A DNA stretch of 64,000 bases from Pilimelia anulata (lineage in GTDB: Bacteria > Actinomycetota > Actinomycetes > Mycobacteriales > Micromonosporaceae), in the NCBI RefSeq assembly GCF_014647895.1, contig NZ_BMQB01000004.1, positions 248,001 through 312,000 on the forward strand. The letters are read 5' to 3'. Both the position numbers and the translations under genes were made by a program. Of the stretch, positions 56,584 through 64,000 are shown in pieces. Each line of letters opens with the position of its first letter. The stretch's first letter is position 1. A model generated the notes under the pieces. That model worked only from the letters and a program-made list of their open reading frames with translations. It had not been told where the DNA came from and made no database searches.

Positions 56584-58722
56584 TCAGCGGTAGTCGTTCG
56601 GGTCCGGGTCCTCGCCGTGCGGGGTGCGGCTGAAGTCCCAGCCGCCCGCGCCGTCCCGGCCCGGCCGCCCGCCGACGGCGTACCCGCCGATCTCCTGGCC
56701 GCGCCGCCACCCCCGGAAGTAGCCGGTGGTGTGGGCGGCGATGCTGGACGGGTCGCGGACGATCCGCAGCGGCCGCTCCTCCTGCAGCGGGGAGCCGGGC
56801 ACCAGGTTGGCCGCCGGCACCCGCCGGGGCAGCCCGGCCGAGGTCTCGTCGCCGATCGCCGGCTCGGCGGCCTCCTCGGCCGCCCGCCAGCCGGTGTCGG
56901 CGGTGAACGACCAGCTCACGTCGCTGGCCGCGGCGTCCCGCCCGGTGAACCACGCCGACCGGGTGGCCGCGAAGATCAGCAGGTCGCCGTCGCCGTCCCC
57001 GGCGATGGACTCGGGCATCGCGATCGGCGGCACCGGGTCGGCGACCACGCGCAGGGCCGGGGTGTCGGCGTGCGGGTCGCCGTACAGCGCGGCCGGGTCG
57101 ATCCGCTGGGTGGCGGCCGGGCCGGGCATGCCGAGGGCGAGGTCGTCCAGCGGCGGCGGCTCGACCAGGCGCAGCGACGGCGGCTCCGGCGGCAGGTCGT
57201 CGGCCTGCCACGGCGGGGTGACCCGGCCGGGCGCCGGCGGCGGCAGCTCCGGGGCGGGTACGGGCGGCGGCCCGGCGTACGGGCGCGCGTAGTCGTCGGC
57301 CGGGTCGCCGGAGCCGACCAGCGGCCAGCTCGACCGGTCCACGATGGACCGGTCGCTCTCGGGCTCCGGGCGGCCGTTCGGCAGCGGGGTGACCGTGGGC
57401 CGGCCGGGGCCGGGCCGGACCTCCGCCAGCGCGCCGGGCCGGCTGTCGGGGATGGCGGCGGCGCCGGGGCGGCTGTCCACCAGCGGGCTCAGCCGGGGCT
57501 CGGCCGTGGCGGCCGGCAGCTCGCCGGCGGCGCGCGAGCGCCGGTCGGACCGGGACCGCTCGATCGCCGCCCGGGTGAGCCGCGGCTGGAACGGCTGGCC
57601 GTTCTCCGCCGGGCTGGTACCCGGCTCGGGTGCGGGCGCGAGCCGGGCGGCGGGCGCCGCGGGCAGCCGCGGCGGGGCCGGCGCGGCGGTGCCGCGCTGC
57701 ACCGGTACGGCGCCGGAGTTCTCCGCCGCGGCCGCGGCGGCGAGCCCCCGCCCGCCGCGGGTGGGCGGCGGGGTGAGCCGGCCGGCCCGCCCGCGCGGCG
57801 CGTCGGGGATGCTCTCCCGGCGCGGCGCGTTCAGCGCCTGCCGGCGGACCTGGAACCGGGCGCCGGCCACGTGCGCCCGCAGCGTCTCGACCGCGGCCAG
57901 GCGCGCCTCGTCGTACGCCCGGACGGCGACGATCGCCGACCGGACCAGCAGCGCCGAGGTGTCCGCCCCGGCGGGCTCGATCCGGTCGGTCTCGGCGACG
58001 GCCACCCGCAGCGCGGTCACCGCGTTGTCGACGGCGCCGCGGTCCACGCCGGGCACCTCGGCCAGCCGCGCGACGGCGGCCTGCCCGGCCCGGCCGCCGA
58101 CGGCCGCCGCCCGGGCGATGCTCGGTTCGGGCAGCGCCTCCAGGACGGCCAGGCAGGCCGGCGCGGACGGGTCCGGGAACGCCCGCAGCGCCGCCGGGAA
58201 CACCTGGCGCAGCAGCTCGCGCAGCGCCTGCCCGGCGGCCTGCCGGGCGGTCACCAGCGCGCCCTGCGCCTGGAGCAGCGGGCCGGCGCCGACCAGCTCG
58301 GTGGGCGGCGGCAGGTTGGACGCCCACAGCGCCCCCGCCTGGAGCGCGCGGGCCAGGCCGACCGCCCGGCGCTCGCCGTCGGCGGCCGCCATCTCGTGCG
58401 CGGAGTCGTCGTCGGCGAACCGCTCCGCGTGGTCGGCCGCGGCCTCGTCGCCGGCCACCGCGAGCGGCTGGCCGGCGGTGCTGAACAGGCCCGCGAGCAG
58501 GTAGTCCGCCCGCTGGGTGGCCACGGCGACCTCGGCGCTGCCGGCCGCGCGGACGGCCAGCAGCGCGGTCAGCGCGGCGTACCCGTCGGTGTCGTCGGCG
58601 ACCTCGAACACCTCCAGGAGCCGCCCGGCGGCGTCCACGACGGCCGCGGTCAGCGGGGCGTCGGCGCGGTCACCCGCGTCGTCGGTCGCGGCCAGGCCGC
58701 AGTACACCCGGACCAGTGCCAC
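56584..58722 (-). CDS. IS110-transposase-like protein, apparently catalytically dead, with conservon-kinase-type tail
   Basis: The 712-residue protein starts at GTG 58722 with GGGGAGGAGG upstream. Residues 1-240 recall the IS110 DEDD domain: YCGLAATDD, TAAVVDAAGRLLEVFEVADD, ALRELLRQVFPAALRAF and LPEPSIARAAAVGG. The acidic residues expected in GIDVxK-, EATG- and KTDxxDA-type motifs appear replaced (GLA, ATQR, ERRA). A long disordered part follows. The last 125 residues carry SAWF (near 589), GWRAAEE, TSAGLPRRVPAANLVPG and GYFRGWRRGQ, matching the tail of the sensor kinase at 51.6-54.7 kb. I infer a domesticated protein tied to that pathway. Confidence 0.6.
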   Translation of the reverse strand: MALVRVYCGLAATDDAGDRADAPLTAAVVDAAGRLLEVFEVADDTDGYAALTALLAVRAAGSAEVAVATQRADYLLAGLFSTAGQPLAVAGDEAAADHAERFADDDSAHEMAAADGERRAVGLARALQAGALWASNLPPPTELVGAGPLLQAQGALVTARQAAGQALRELLRQVFPAALRAFPDPSAPACLAVLEALPEPSIARAAAVGGRAGQAAVARLAEVPGVDRGAVDNAVTALRVAVAETDRIEPAGADTSALLVRSAIVAVRAYDEARLAAVETLRAHVAGARFQVRRQALNAPRRESIPDAPRGRAGRLTPPPTRGGRGLAAAAAAENSGAVPVQRGTAAPAPPRLPAAPAARLAPAPEPGTSPAENGQPFQPRLTRAAIERSRSDRRSRAAGELPAATAEPRLSPLVDSRPGAAAIPDSRPGALAEVRPGPGRPTVTPLPNGRPEPESDRSIVDRSSWPLVGSGDPADDYARPYAGPPPVPAPELPPPAPGRVTPPWQADDLPPEPPSLRLVEPPPLDDLALGMPGPAATQRIDPAALYGDPHADTPALRVVADPVPPIAMPESIAGDGDGDLLIFAATRSAWFTGRDAAASDVSWSFTADTGWRAAEEAAEPAIGDETSAGLPRRVPAANLVPGSPLQEERPLRIVRDPSSIAAHTTGYFRGWRRGQEIGGYAVGGRPGRDGAGGWDFSRTPHGEDPDPNDYR

Positions 58723-58783
58723 GCCCGTCGCCTCCTCCCCGACACCGCATTCGTGCCGACGATTGATGCTGCCTGCTGTGGGG

Positions 58784-59740
58784 TCAGTCGCGCCAGTCCA
58801 CAACGGCCGAGATCTTGCCGATAATCGTGCGCCAGCCCAGACTTGCCTGCTGTGCCCCGATTTTCCGCATCCGTCGGCGGCCGAAGTAGCCGCGTACCCC
58901 GCCGTCGGAGGCGGCCCGCATGGCGTCGTCCAGGTCGTCCAGCGGGGAGCCGGAGGACAGCGCCGTGAGGACGGGCCGCAGCCGCAGCGCGTACCCGAGA
59001 TCGCGCGCCACCTCGCCGGAGCGGATGAGCAGGTCGAGATCCCAGGTGTCGTGCCCGCCGCGGAGGTTCTCCACAACCAGGTCCAACTCGTACATATCAT
59101 CGCGACTGACGACGATGTCCTCCGGCGTGATGCCCTCGGCCACGTCCGCCCACGTGCCCAGGTCGCTCAGGTCGTGCGGGGCACCCGACCGGATAAACGA
59201 GACGAGGGCCTCCGGGGTTTTGAACAGGATCAGGGAACCACGGTGCGTGAGGAAGAACGGCACCTCCTCGCCGGTGGCGTCGTCCTCGTCGGACTCGTCC
59301 GATTTGGTCGCCGCGGCGCTGTCCGCGTCCGCCCCGTCCTCGGCTTCCCCGCCCTTTTCGTCCCCGGGCTTGCCAGCCCTGCCGTCCTTCGTGCTGTCCT
59401 TGGCGGCGGCCTCCTCGGCCTCCTCCTCGGCGAGCGCGGCGGCGAACTCCTCGTCGAGGATCACCACCTCCTCGTCGTCCTCCTCCTCGCGGGCGGCGAA
59501 CGGGTCCTCGTCCTCCTCGCGGCCCTCGACGTCGGTGCCGGGCAGGGCGGAGACCGGCTGGTACGTGCGCAGCGTGTAGCCCACGCCGGCCGGCAGGGCG
59601 ATCTCCACGGGGGCGATCCCGCTGGCCGTCCACAGTGCGCGCTCGGTGTCGGCGACCTCCGCGCGCTCGGGCGCGCCGGACTCGTCGGCGGGCGCGCCGG
59701 ACTCGTCGGCGTCGGGCCGGTTCGGCGACGTGTCGGCCAC
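58784..59740 (-). CDS. Conserved acidic protein of unknown function
   Basis: I cannot assign this 318-residue protein. It starts at GTG 59740 with GGAGGT just upstream. Residues 35-70 (IAPVEIALPAGVGYTLRTYQ) look folded. Residues 75-155 are a very acidic, disordered stretch. The C-terminal part (PFFLTHRGSLILFKTPEALV, YELDLVVENLRGGHDTWDLD, LRPVLTALSSGSPLDDLDDA) is helical and ends in a basic cluster (GYFGRRRMRKIG). It lies 61 nt upstream of the transposase-like gene in the same direction, so the two probably form one operon. Confidence 0.65.
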   Translation of the reverse strand: MADTSPNRPDADESGAPADESGAPERAEVADTERALWTASGIAPVEIALPAGVGYTLRTYQPVSALPGTDVEGREEDEDPFAAREEEDDEEVVILDEEFAAALAEEEAEEAAAKDSTKDGRAGKPGDEKGGEAEDGADADSAAATKSDESDEDDATGEEVPFFLTHRGSLILFKTPEALVSFIRSGAPHDLSDLGTWADVAEGITPEDIVVSRDDMYELDLVVENLRGGHDTWDLDLLIRSGEVARDLGYALRLRPVLTALSSGSPLDDLDDAMRAASDGGVRGYFGRRRMRKIGAQQASLGWRTIIGKISAVVDWRD

Positions 59741-59858
59741 GGTGACCTCCGTTGTTCTCTGGCCGGCGGGCGGGCCGCGTCCGGCGGGTCGGCGGCCCGG
59801 GCGGGCCGCTCACGGTGGGTATCGGCGGCCCGGCGGGCCGCATCGTGATACGTCGCAC

Positions 59859-59864
59859 ACCCTA
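59859..59864 (-). promoter_or_regulatory. -10 element for the acidic-protein operon
   Basis: Read on the minus strand, TAGGGT stands at 59864-59859, giving a start near 59852 and an untranslated leader of about 110 nt. The 205-nt gap 59741-59945 has no other recognisable feature. Confidence 0.4.
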
Positions 59865-59945
59865 GTGCCCGCGGGCCGCCGCCGGGTGGCCGGGCCGACG
59901 ATCATCGGCATTTCGCCCGGGCCGTGTGACGGGCGGACGGGCCGG

Positions 59946-60779
59946 TCAGTGGCCCTTCGGGTGCCAGACCGTCTTGGTCTCCAGCCAGGCCGTCAGCCGG
60001 CCGGTGCCGGGGTCGGCGGCGAGGTCCCCGACGCCGGGTCGGCGCACCCGGGTGAGGGTCTCCGCGGCGGCCACCTCGCAGTCGCGGGCGAGCCGCGCGT
60101 CGGCCACGCCGGTCAGGTCCAGGCCGTTGACGTCGCGGTGCGCGGCCAGCCACGGCGCCAGCTCCGCGGCGTGGCCGGTGAGCAGGTTCACCACCCCGCC
60201 GGGTACGTCGGACGTGGCGAGCACCTCGCCCAGCGTGATCGCCACGGTCGGGTGGTCGGCGGCGGCCAGCACGACCGCGGTGTTGCCGGGCACCAGGACC
60301 GGGGCGAGGACGCTGACGAGCCCGAGTAGCGCCGACTCGCCGGGCGCGACCACGCCGACCACGCCGACGGGTTCGGGCACCGACAGGTTGAAGTACGGGC
60401 CGGCGACGCCGTTCGCGCTGCCCCGGACCTGGGCCAGCTTGTCGGCCCAGCCGGCGTACCAGACCCAGCGGTCGACGGCGGCGTCCAGCTCGTCGGCCGG
60501 CACGCCGAGCGCGCCGAACTCGGCCCGCCGGGCCTCGAGTAGCTCCGCCACCCGGTACAGCACCTGGCCGCGCAGGTACGGCGTCGCCGCCGCCCACCCC
60601 GGCTGCGCCGCGCGGGCGGCGGTCACCGCGTCGCGCAGGTCCTTGCGGGTGGCCAGCGCCGCGTTCACCCCGTGCACGTCGTACGTCCGCCCCGACTCGC
60701 TGCGCGGGAACGCCCCGCCGATGAACAACTTGTACGTCTTCCGGACGGCCAGCCGCCCCGCCGTCGCCGCGTCAGGCAA
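59946..60779 (-). CDS. Short aldehyde dehydrogenase homologue lacking the catalytic half
   Basis: The 277-residue protein probably starts at TTG 60779, overlapping the previous gene by 8 nt. It is similar in outline to the N-terminal NAD-binding part of aldehyde dehydrogenases: KTYKLFIGGAFPRSESGRTY, VSVPEP-like LSVPEPVGVVGVVAPGESAL and VPGNTAVVLAAADHPTVA. It has no catalytic Cys region and stops after about 275 residues, where the family has about 480. The frame is intact and ends neatly, so I take it as a real partner subunit rather than a broken gene; paired long and short ALDH genes occur next to deoC in other actinobacteria. Confidence 0.7.
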   Translation of the reverse strand: MPDAATAGRLAVRKTYKLFIGGAFPRSESGRTYDVHGVNAALATRKDLRDAVTAARAAQPGWAAATPYLRGQVLYRVAELLEARRAEFGALGVPADELDAAVDRWVWYAGWADKLAQVRGSANGVAGPYFNLSVPEPVGVVGVVAPGESALLGLVSVLAPVLVPGNTAVVLAAADHPTVAITLGEVLATSDVPGGVVNLLTGHAAELAPWLAAHRDVNGLDLTGVADARLARDCEVAAAETLTRVRRPGVGDLAADPGTGRLTAWLETKTVWHPKGH

Positions 60780-62199
60780 GGTAGCCCTCCAGCCCGTGCC
60801 GCCCGCCCTCGCGCCCGTACCCGGACTCCCGGTACCCGCCGAACGGCGAGGCCGGGTCGAAGACGTTGAACGTGTTCGCCCACACCACCCCGGCCCGCAG
60901 CCGGTCGGCGAGCGCGAGGATCCGCGAGCCCTTCTCCGTCCACACCCCGGCGGACAGCCCGTACGGGGTGTTGTTCGCCTTCGCCACCGCCTCGTCGGGG
61001 GTGCGGAAGGTCAGCACCGACAGGACCGGGCCGAAGATCTCCTCGCGGGCGATCCGGTGCGCGGTCGACACGCCGGTGAACAGCGTCGGCGCGAACCAGA
61101 AGCCGCGTTCGGGCAGGTCGCACGGCGCCGCCCAGCGGGTCGCGCCCTCGTCCTCGCCGGCCGCGGCCAGGTCGGTGATCCGGGCGAGCTGCTCGGCCGA
61201 GTTGATCGCGCCGACGTCGGTGTTCTTGTCCAGCGGGTCGCCGACCCGCAGGTGGGCCATCCGCCGGCGCAGCGCGTCCAGCAGCTCGCCGGCCACCGAC
61301 TCCTGGACCAGCAGCCGGGAGCCGGCGCAGCAGACGTGCCCCTGGTTGAAGAAGATCCCCTCGACGATCCCCTCGACGGCCTGGTCCAGCGGGGCGTCGT
61401 CGAAGACGATGTTCGCCGCCTTGCCGCCCAGCTCGAGGGTGAGCCGCTTGGTCGTGCCGGCGACCGCGCGGGCGATCCCGCGCCCCACCTCGGTCGAGCC
61501 GGTGAAGGCCACCTTGTCGACGCCGTCGTGCGCGACCAGCGCCGCGCCGACCGCCCCGCCGCCGGTGACGATGTTGACCACGCCCGGCGGCAGGTCGGCC
61601 TGCTGGCACACCTCGGCGAACAGCAGCGCGGTCAGCGGCGTCGTCTCGGCCGGCTTGAGCACGACCGTGTTGCCGCAGGCCAGCGCCGGGGCGATCTTCC
61701 AGGCGAGCATGAGCAGCGGGAAGTTCCACGGGATCACCTGGCCGGCGACGCCGAGCGGGCGCGGGTCGGGGCCGAAGCCGGCGTACGGGAGCTTGTCCGC
61801 CCAGCCGGCGTGGTAGAAGAAGTGCGCCGCGGCCAGCGGGACGTCCACGTCCCGCGACTCGCGGATCGGCTTGCCGTTGTCCAGCGACTCCAGCACGGCG
61901 AACTCGCGGGCCCGCTCCTGCAGGATCCGGGCGATCCGGTACAGGTACTTCGCCCGCTCCCGGCCCGGCATCGGCCCCCACACCCGCTCGTACGCGGCCC
62001 GGGCGGCGGCCACGGCCCGGTCCACGTCGGCGGGCCCGGCCTCGGCGACCTCGGCGAGCACCGCCTCGGTGGCGGGGTTGATCGTCTTGCGGGCGCCGTC
62101 GTCGGCCGGGGCGACGAACGCGCCGTCGACGAAGAGGCCGTAGGTGGGTTTCAGGTCGACGATGGCCGTCGACTCCGGCGCGGGGGCGTACTCGAACAT
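60772..62199 (-). CDS. NAD-dependent aldehyde dehydrogenase
   Basis: The 475-residue protein starts at ATG 62199, 1 nt after the deoC stop. Active-site residues are visible: Asn in [10 protein letters not shown], Glu in [13 protein letters not shown] and Cys in [16 protein letters not shown], with [20 protein letters not shown] near the end. Cofactor-site [15 protein letters not shown] is present. The coupling to deoC suggests that it oxidises the acetaldehyde which DeoC releases. Specificity is an inference from position. Confidence 0.93.
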   Translation of the reverse strand: MFEYAPAPESTAIVDLKPTYGLFVDGAFVAPADDGARKTINPATEAVLAEVAEAGPADVDRAVAAARAAYERVWGPMPGRERAKYLYRIARILQERAREFAVLESLDNGKPIRESRDVDVPLAAAHFFYHAGWADKLPYAGFGPDPRPLGVAGQVIPWNFPLLMLAWKIAPALACGNTVVLKPAETTPLTALLFAEVCQQADLPPGVVNIVTGGGAVGAALVAHDGVDKVAFTGSTEVGRGIARAVAGTTKRLTLELGGKAANIVFDDAPLDQAVEGIVEGIFFNQGHVCCAGSRLLVQESVAGELLDALRRRMAHLRVGDPLDKNTDVGAINSAEQLARITDLAAAGEDEGATRWAAPCDLPERGFWFAPTLFTGVSTAHRIAREEIFGPVLSVLTFRTPDEAVAKANNTPYGLSAGVWTEKGSRILALADRLRAGVVWANTFNVFDPASPFGGYRESGYGREGGRHGLEGYLA

Positions 62200-62200
62200 G

Positions 62201-63229
62201 TCAGTCCACCGTCACGTAGTCGGACCCGTGGTATGCGCCCGTGGCCAGCTTGGCGCGCTGCATGAGCAGGTCGTTGAGCAGCCCCGACGCGCCGAACCGG
62301 AACCAGTGCGGGCTCAGCCACCGCTCGCCGGCGACCTCGTTGACCAGGACGAGGTACCTGATCGCGTCCTTCGCCGTCCGGATGCCGCCCGCGGGCTTGA
62401 CGCCAACCTGGCGCCCGGTCAGCGCGAGGAAGTCGCGGACCGCCTCCAGCATGATCAGGGTGACCGGCGGGGTGGCCGCCGGCGCGATTTTGCCGGTCGA
62501 GGTCTTGATGAAGTCGGCGCCGGCGAGCATCGCCAGCCAGCTCGCCCGCCGGACGTTGTCGTACGTGCCCAGCTCCCCGGTCTCCAGGATCACCTTCAGG
62601 TGCGCGCCGCCGCACGCCTGCTTCACCGCCACGATCTCGTCGTGCACGGCGGCGTACCGGCCGGCCAGGAACGACCCCCGGCTGATCACCATGTCGATCT
62701 CGTCGGCGCCGGCCGCGACCGCCGCCCGCACGTCGGCCAGCCGGACGTCCAGCGGCGCCTGCCCCGCCGGGAACGACGTCGCGACGCTGGCCAGGTGGAT
62801 GCCGCTGCCGCGCAGCACCGCGGCCGCGGTGGGGACCAGGGCCGGGTACACGCACACCGCCGCCACCGCCGGGCAGGCCGGGTCGGCCGGGTCCGGACGG
62901 CGGGCCTTGGCGCACAGCGAGCGCACCCGGCCGGGCGTGTCCGCACCCTCCAGAGTGGTCAGGTCGACCATCGAGATGGCCAGGTCGATCGCGTACGCCT
63001 TGGCGCTGGTCTTGATCGAGCGGGTGCCGAGCCGGGCGGCCCGGGCCCGCGCACCCACCTCGTCGACGCCGGGCAGGCCGTGCAGGAACGCGCGCAGGGC
63101 GCGGTCGGAGCGGGCGATCCCGGCCAGGGCGGCGTCGCGCGGGGTGCGCGTCCGGGGGCCGCTGTCGGGCCGGCCCGGCTGGTCCGGGCGGTCGGGTGTA
63201 TCCGGTCGCGCCGGCTGTGTCGCCGTCAT
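62201..63229 (-). CDS. deoC: Deoxyribose-phosphate aldolase
   Basis: DeoC cleaves 2-deoxyribose-5-phosphate into glyceraldehyde-3-phosphate and acetaldehyde. The 342-residue protein starts at ATG 63229. The Schiff-base Lys is in [17 protein letters not shown] and the second Lys in [34 protein letters not shown] and [17 protein letters not shown] are further marks. A Pro/Arg/Asp-rich N-terminal extension of about 35 residues is probably disordered. First gene of the minus-strand deoC-aldehyde dehydrogenase operon. Confidence 0.95.
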   Translation of the reverse strand: MTATQPARPDTPDRPDQPGRPDSGPRTRTPRDAALAGIARSDRALRAFLHGLPGVDEVGARARAARLGTRSIKTSAKAYAIDLAISMVDLTTLEGADTPGRVRSLCAKARRPDPADPACPAVAAVCVYPALVPTAAAVLRGSGIHLASVATSFPAGQAPLDVRLADVRAAVAAGADEIDMVISRGSFLAGRYAAVHDEIVAVKQACGGAHLKVILETGELGTYDNVRRASWLAMLAGADFIKTSTGKIAPAATPPVTLIMLEAVRDFLALTGRQVGVKPAGGIRTAKDAIRYLVLVNEVAGERWLSPHWFRFGASGLLNDLLMQRAKLATGAYHGSDYVTVD

Positions 63230-63236
63230 GGCCGCG

Positions 63237-63242
63237 AGTCTA
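63237..63242 (-). promoter_or_regulatory. -10 element of deoC (leaderless)
   Basis: Minus-strand TAGACT ends 7 nt before the deoC ATG. Confidence 0.6.
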
Positions 63243-63340
63243 CGCTGCCGCACTGTGGTCGATCTTGCACTTTGGATGACCATCAGCCCCCTCGGGCCCA
63301 CCCGCCCCGCGGGGTGCGCGCGGGGGGCGGGCGCCGCCGG

Positions 63341-63346
63341 TACCGT
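63341..63346 (+). promoter_or_regulatory. -10 element of upp (leaderless)
   Basis: TACCGT is 6 nt before GTG 63353. With the deoC promoter it makes a divergent pair about 100 nt apart. Confidence 0.55.
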
Positions 63347-63352
63347 GATCGG

Positions 63353-63982
63353 GTGGACGTACTCGTCGTGGACAACCCGCTCGCGCAGGCCCGGCTCACC
63401 GTCATGCGGGACGTCCGGACCGATCCGGCCGCGTTCCGGGCCGCCCTCACCGAACTGACCACGATGCTGCTGTACGAGGCGGCCCGCGACTTCCCGTACG
63501 CCCTGTACTCGATCGAGACGCCCGTCGCCCCGACGCTCGGGCTGCGGCTGGCCGAGCCGCCGCTGCTGGTACCGGTGCTGCGGGCGGGGCTGGGCATGGC
63601 GGACGCGGCGCTCGGCCTGCTGCCCGGCTGCCAGATGGGGTTCGTGGGACTCGCCCGGGACGAGGTGACGCTGGCCCCGCGGGCGTACCTGGAGAGCCTG
63701 CCCGCCGACCTGACCGGCCTGCCCGCGCTGGTCCTGGACCCGATGCTGGCCACCGGCGGCTCGCTGGAGCACTGCTGCCGCCTGCTGGTCAGCCGCGGCT
63801 GCACGGACATCACGATCCTGTGCGTCCTGGCCGCCCCCGAGGGCGTGGCCCACCTCCGCGGGACGGGCCTGCCGCTGCGCGTGGTGACCGCCTCGATCGA
63901 CGACCAGCTCAACGAGAAGGGCTTCATCGTCCCGGGCCTGGGCGACGCGGGCGACCGCCAATTCGGCCTGATGCCCCGCTGA
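63353..63982 (+). CDS. upp: Uracil phosphoribosyltransferase
   Basis: Upp joins uracil and PRPP to UMP. The 209-residue length is standard. [20 protein letters not shown] at the start, [18 protein letters not shown] in the middle, [18 protein letters not shown] as the PRPP loop and the uracil-binding C-terminus [20 protein letters not shown] leave no doubt. It starts at GTG 63353. It completes pyrimidine salvage with the cdd and deoA genes 16 kb upstream; PRPP comes from prs. Confidence 0.97.
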   Translation: MDVLVVDNPLAQARLTVMRDVRTDPAAFRAALTELTTMLLYEAARDFPYALYSIETPVAPTLGLRLAEPPLLVPVLRAGLGMADAALGLLPGCQMGFVGLARDEVTLAPRAYLESLPADLTGLPALVLDPMLATGGSLEHCCRLLVSRGCTDITILCVLAAPEGVAHLRGTGLPLRVVTASIDDQLNEKGFIVPGLGDAGDRQFGLMPR

Positions 63983-64000
63983 CCCCACCCCCGCCGGCGG

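Noticed and set aside
56584..58722. An active IS110 insertion sequence
   Set aside because: No flanking repeats were seen, the active-site residues appear lost, and the long fused tail is not part of IS110 elements.
59946..60779. The short aldehyde dehydrogenase as a frameshifted piece of its neighbour
   Set aside because: It repeats the N-terminal part of the enzyme rather than continuing it and has an intact frame and a natural end, so it is a separate gene.

Overview
The window is 64 kb of very GC-rich DNA with many GTG starts, 4-bp ATGA/GTGA overlaps between consecutive genes, and -10 elements of the TANNNT type placed 6-9 nt before start codons (leaderless transcripts). With conservon-type signalling genes, DUF4383 membrane proteins, an AfsR/SARP regulator, a dpg cluster and the glmU-prs-rplY-pth gene order, this points to an actinobacterium, most likely Micromonosporaceae or a close relative. 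The family-level call is an inference.

Layout. 1-9.7 kb: the right end of a specialised-metabolite locus, with a type III PKS (dpgA, cut by the window edge), dpgB, dpgC and dpgD for dihydroxyphenylacetate/dihydroxyphenylglyoxylate formation, then a PadR regulator, an MFS exporter, an AfsR-like regulator and a methyltransferase. 9.7-13.5 kb: an ABC-F ATPase, two DUF4383 membrane proteins and a TetR regulator. 13.6-21 kb: housekeeping tRNA-Gln, glmU, prs, rplY and pth, interrupted between prs and rplY by a roughly 2.7-kb islet. The islet holds a toxin-antitoxin-like pair and a HEPN-like protein, and it is bounded by two inverted copies of a 72-nt hairpin element. 21-25 kb: a polyprenyl-phosphate sugar transferase, a GNAT acetyltransferase and galE, with a 15-bp minisatellite between the convergent last two.

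25-36 kb: a complete type I-E CRISPR-Cas locus: array 1, cas3, a small membrane-protein ORF, casA, casB, cas7, cas5, cas6e, cas1, cas2, array 2. The two arrays flank the cas genes, lie in the same orientation and carry different repeat variants. 36-40.6 kb: trpS, a LigT-like phosphoesterase, YihY-like and AEC-type membrane proteins and small membrane proteins. 40.6-51 kb: nucleoside uptake and salvage (BMP-type lipoprotein, ABC ATPase, two permeases, cdd, deoA, then add), with a DUF4272 protein and an RlmA-like 23S rRNA methyltransferase between. 51.6-56.1 kb: a conservon (sensor kinase, roadblock, DUF742, small GTPase). 56.2-59.7 kb: yidD and, on the minus strand, an acidic protein plus a protein that looks like a catalytically dead IS110-type transposase ending in the same C-terminal tail as the conservon kinase. 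59.9-64 kb: minus-strand deoC with two aldehyde dehydrogenase genes, divergent from upp.

The salvage genes form one logical unit. The transporter imports nucleosides, Cdd and Add deaminate them, DeoA splits pyrimidine nucleosides, DeoC cleaves deoxyribose-5-phosphate, the aldehyde dehydrogenase can remove the acetaldehyde, and Upp recovers uracil. The best candidates for something new are the tail shared by the kinase and the transposase-like protein, the small membrane ORF in the cas locus, and the hairpin-bounded HEPN/toxin-antitoxin islet. No homology search was possible, so every family call rests on motifs read by eye.
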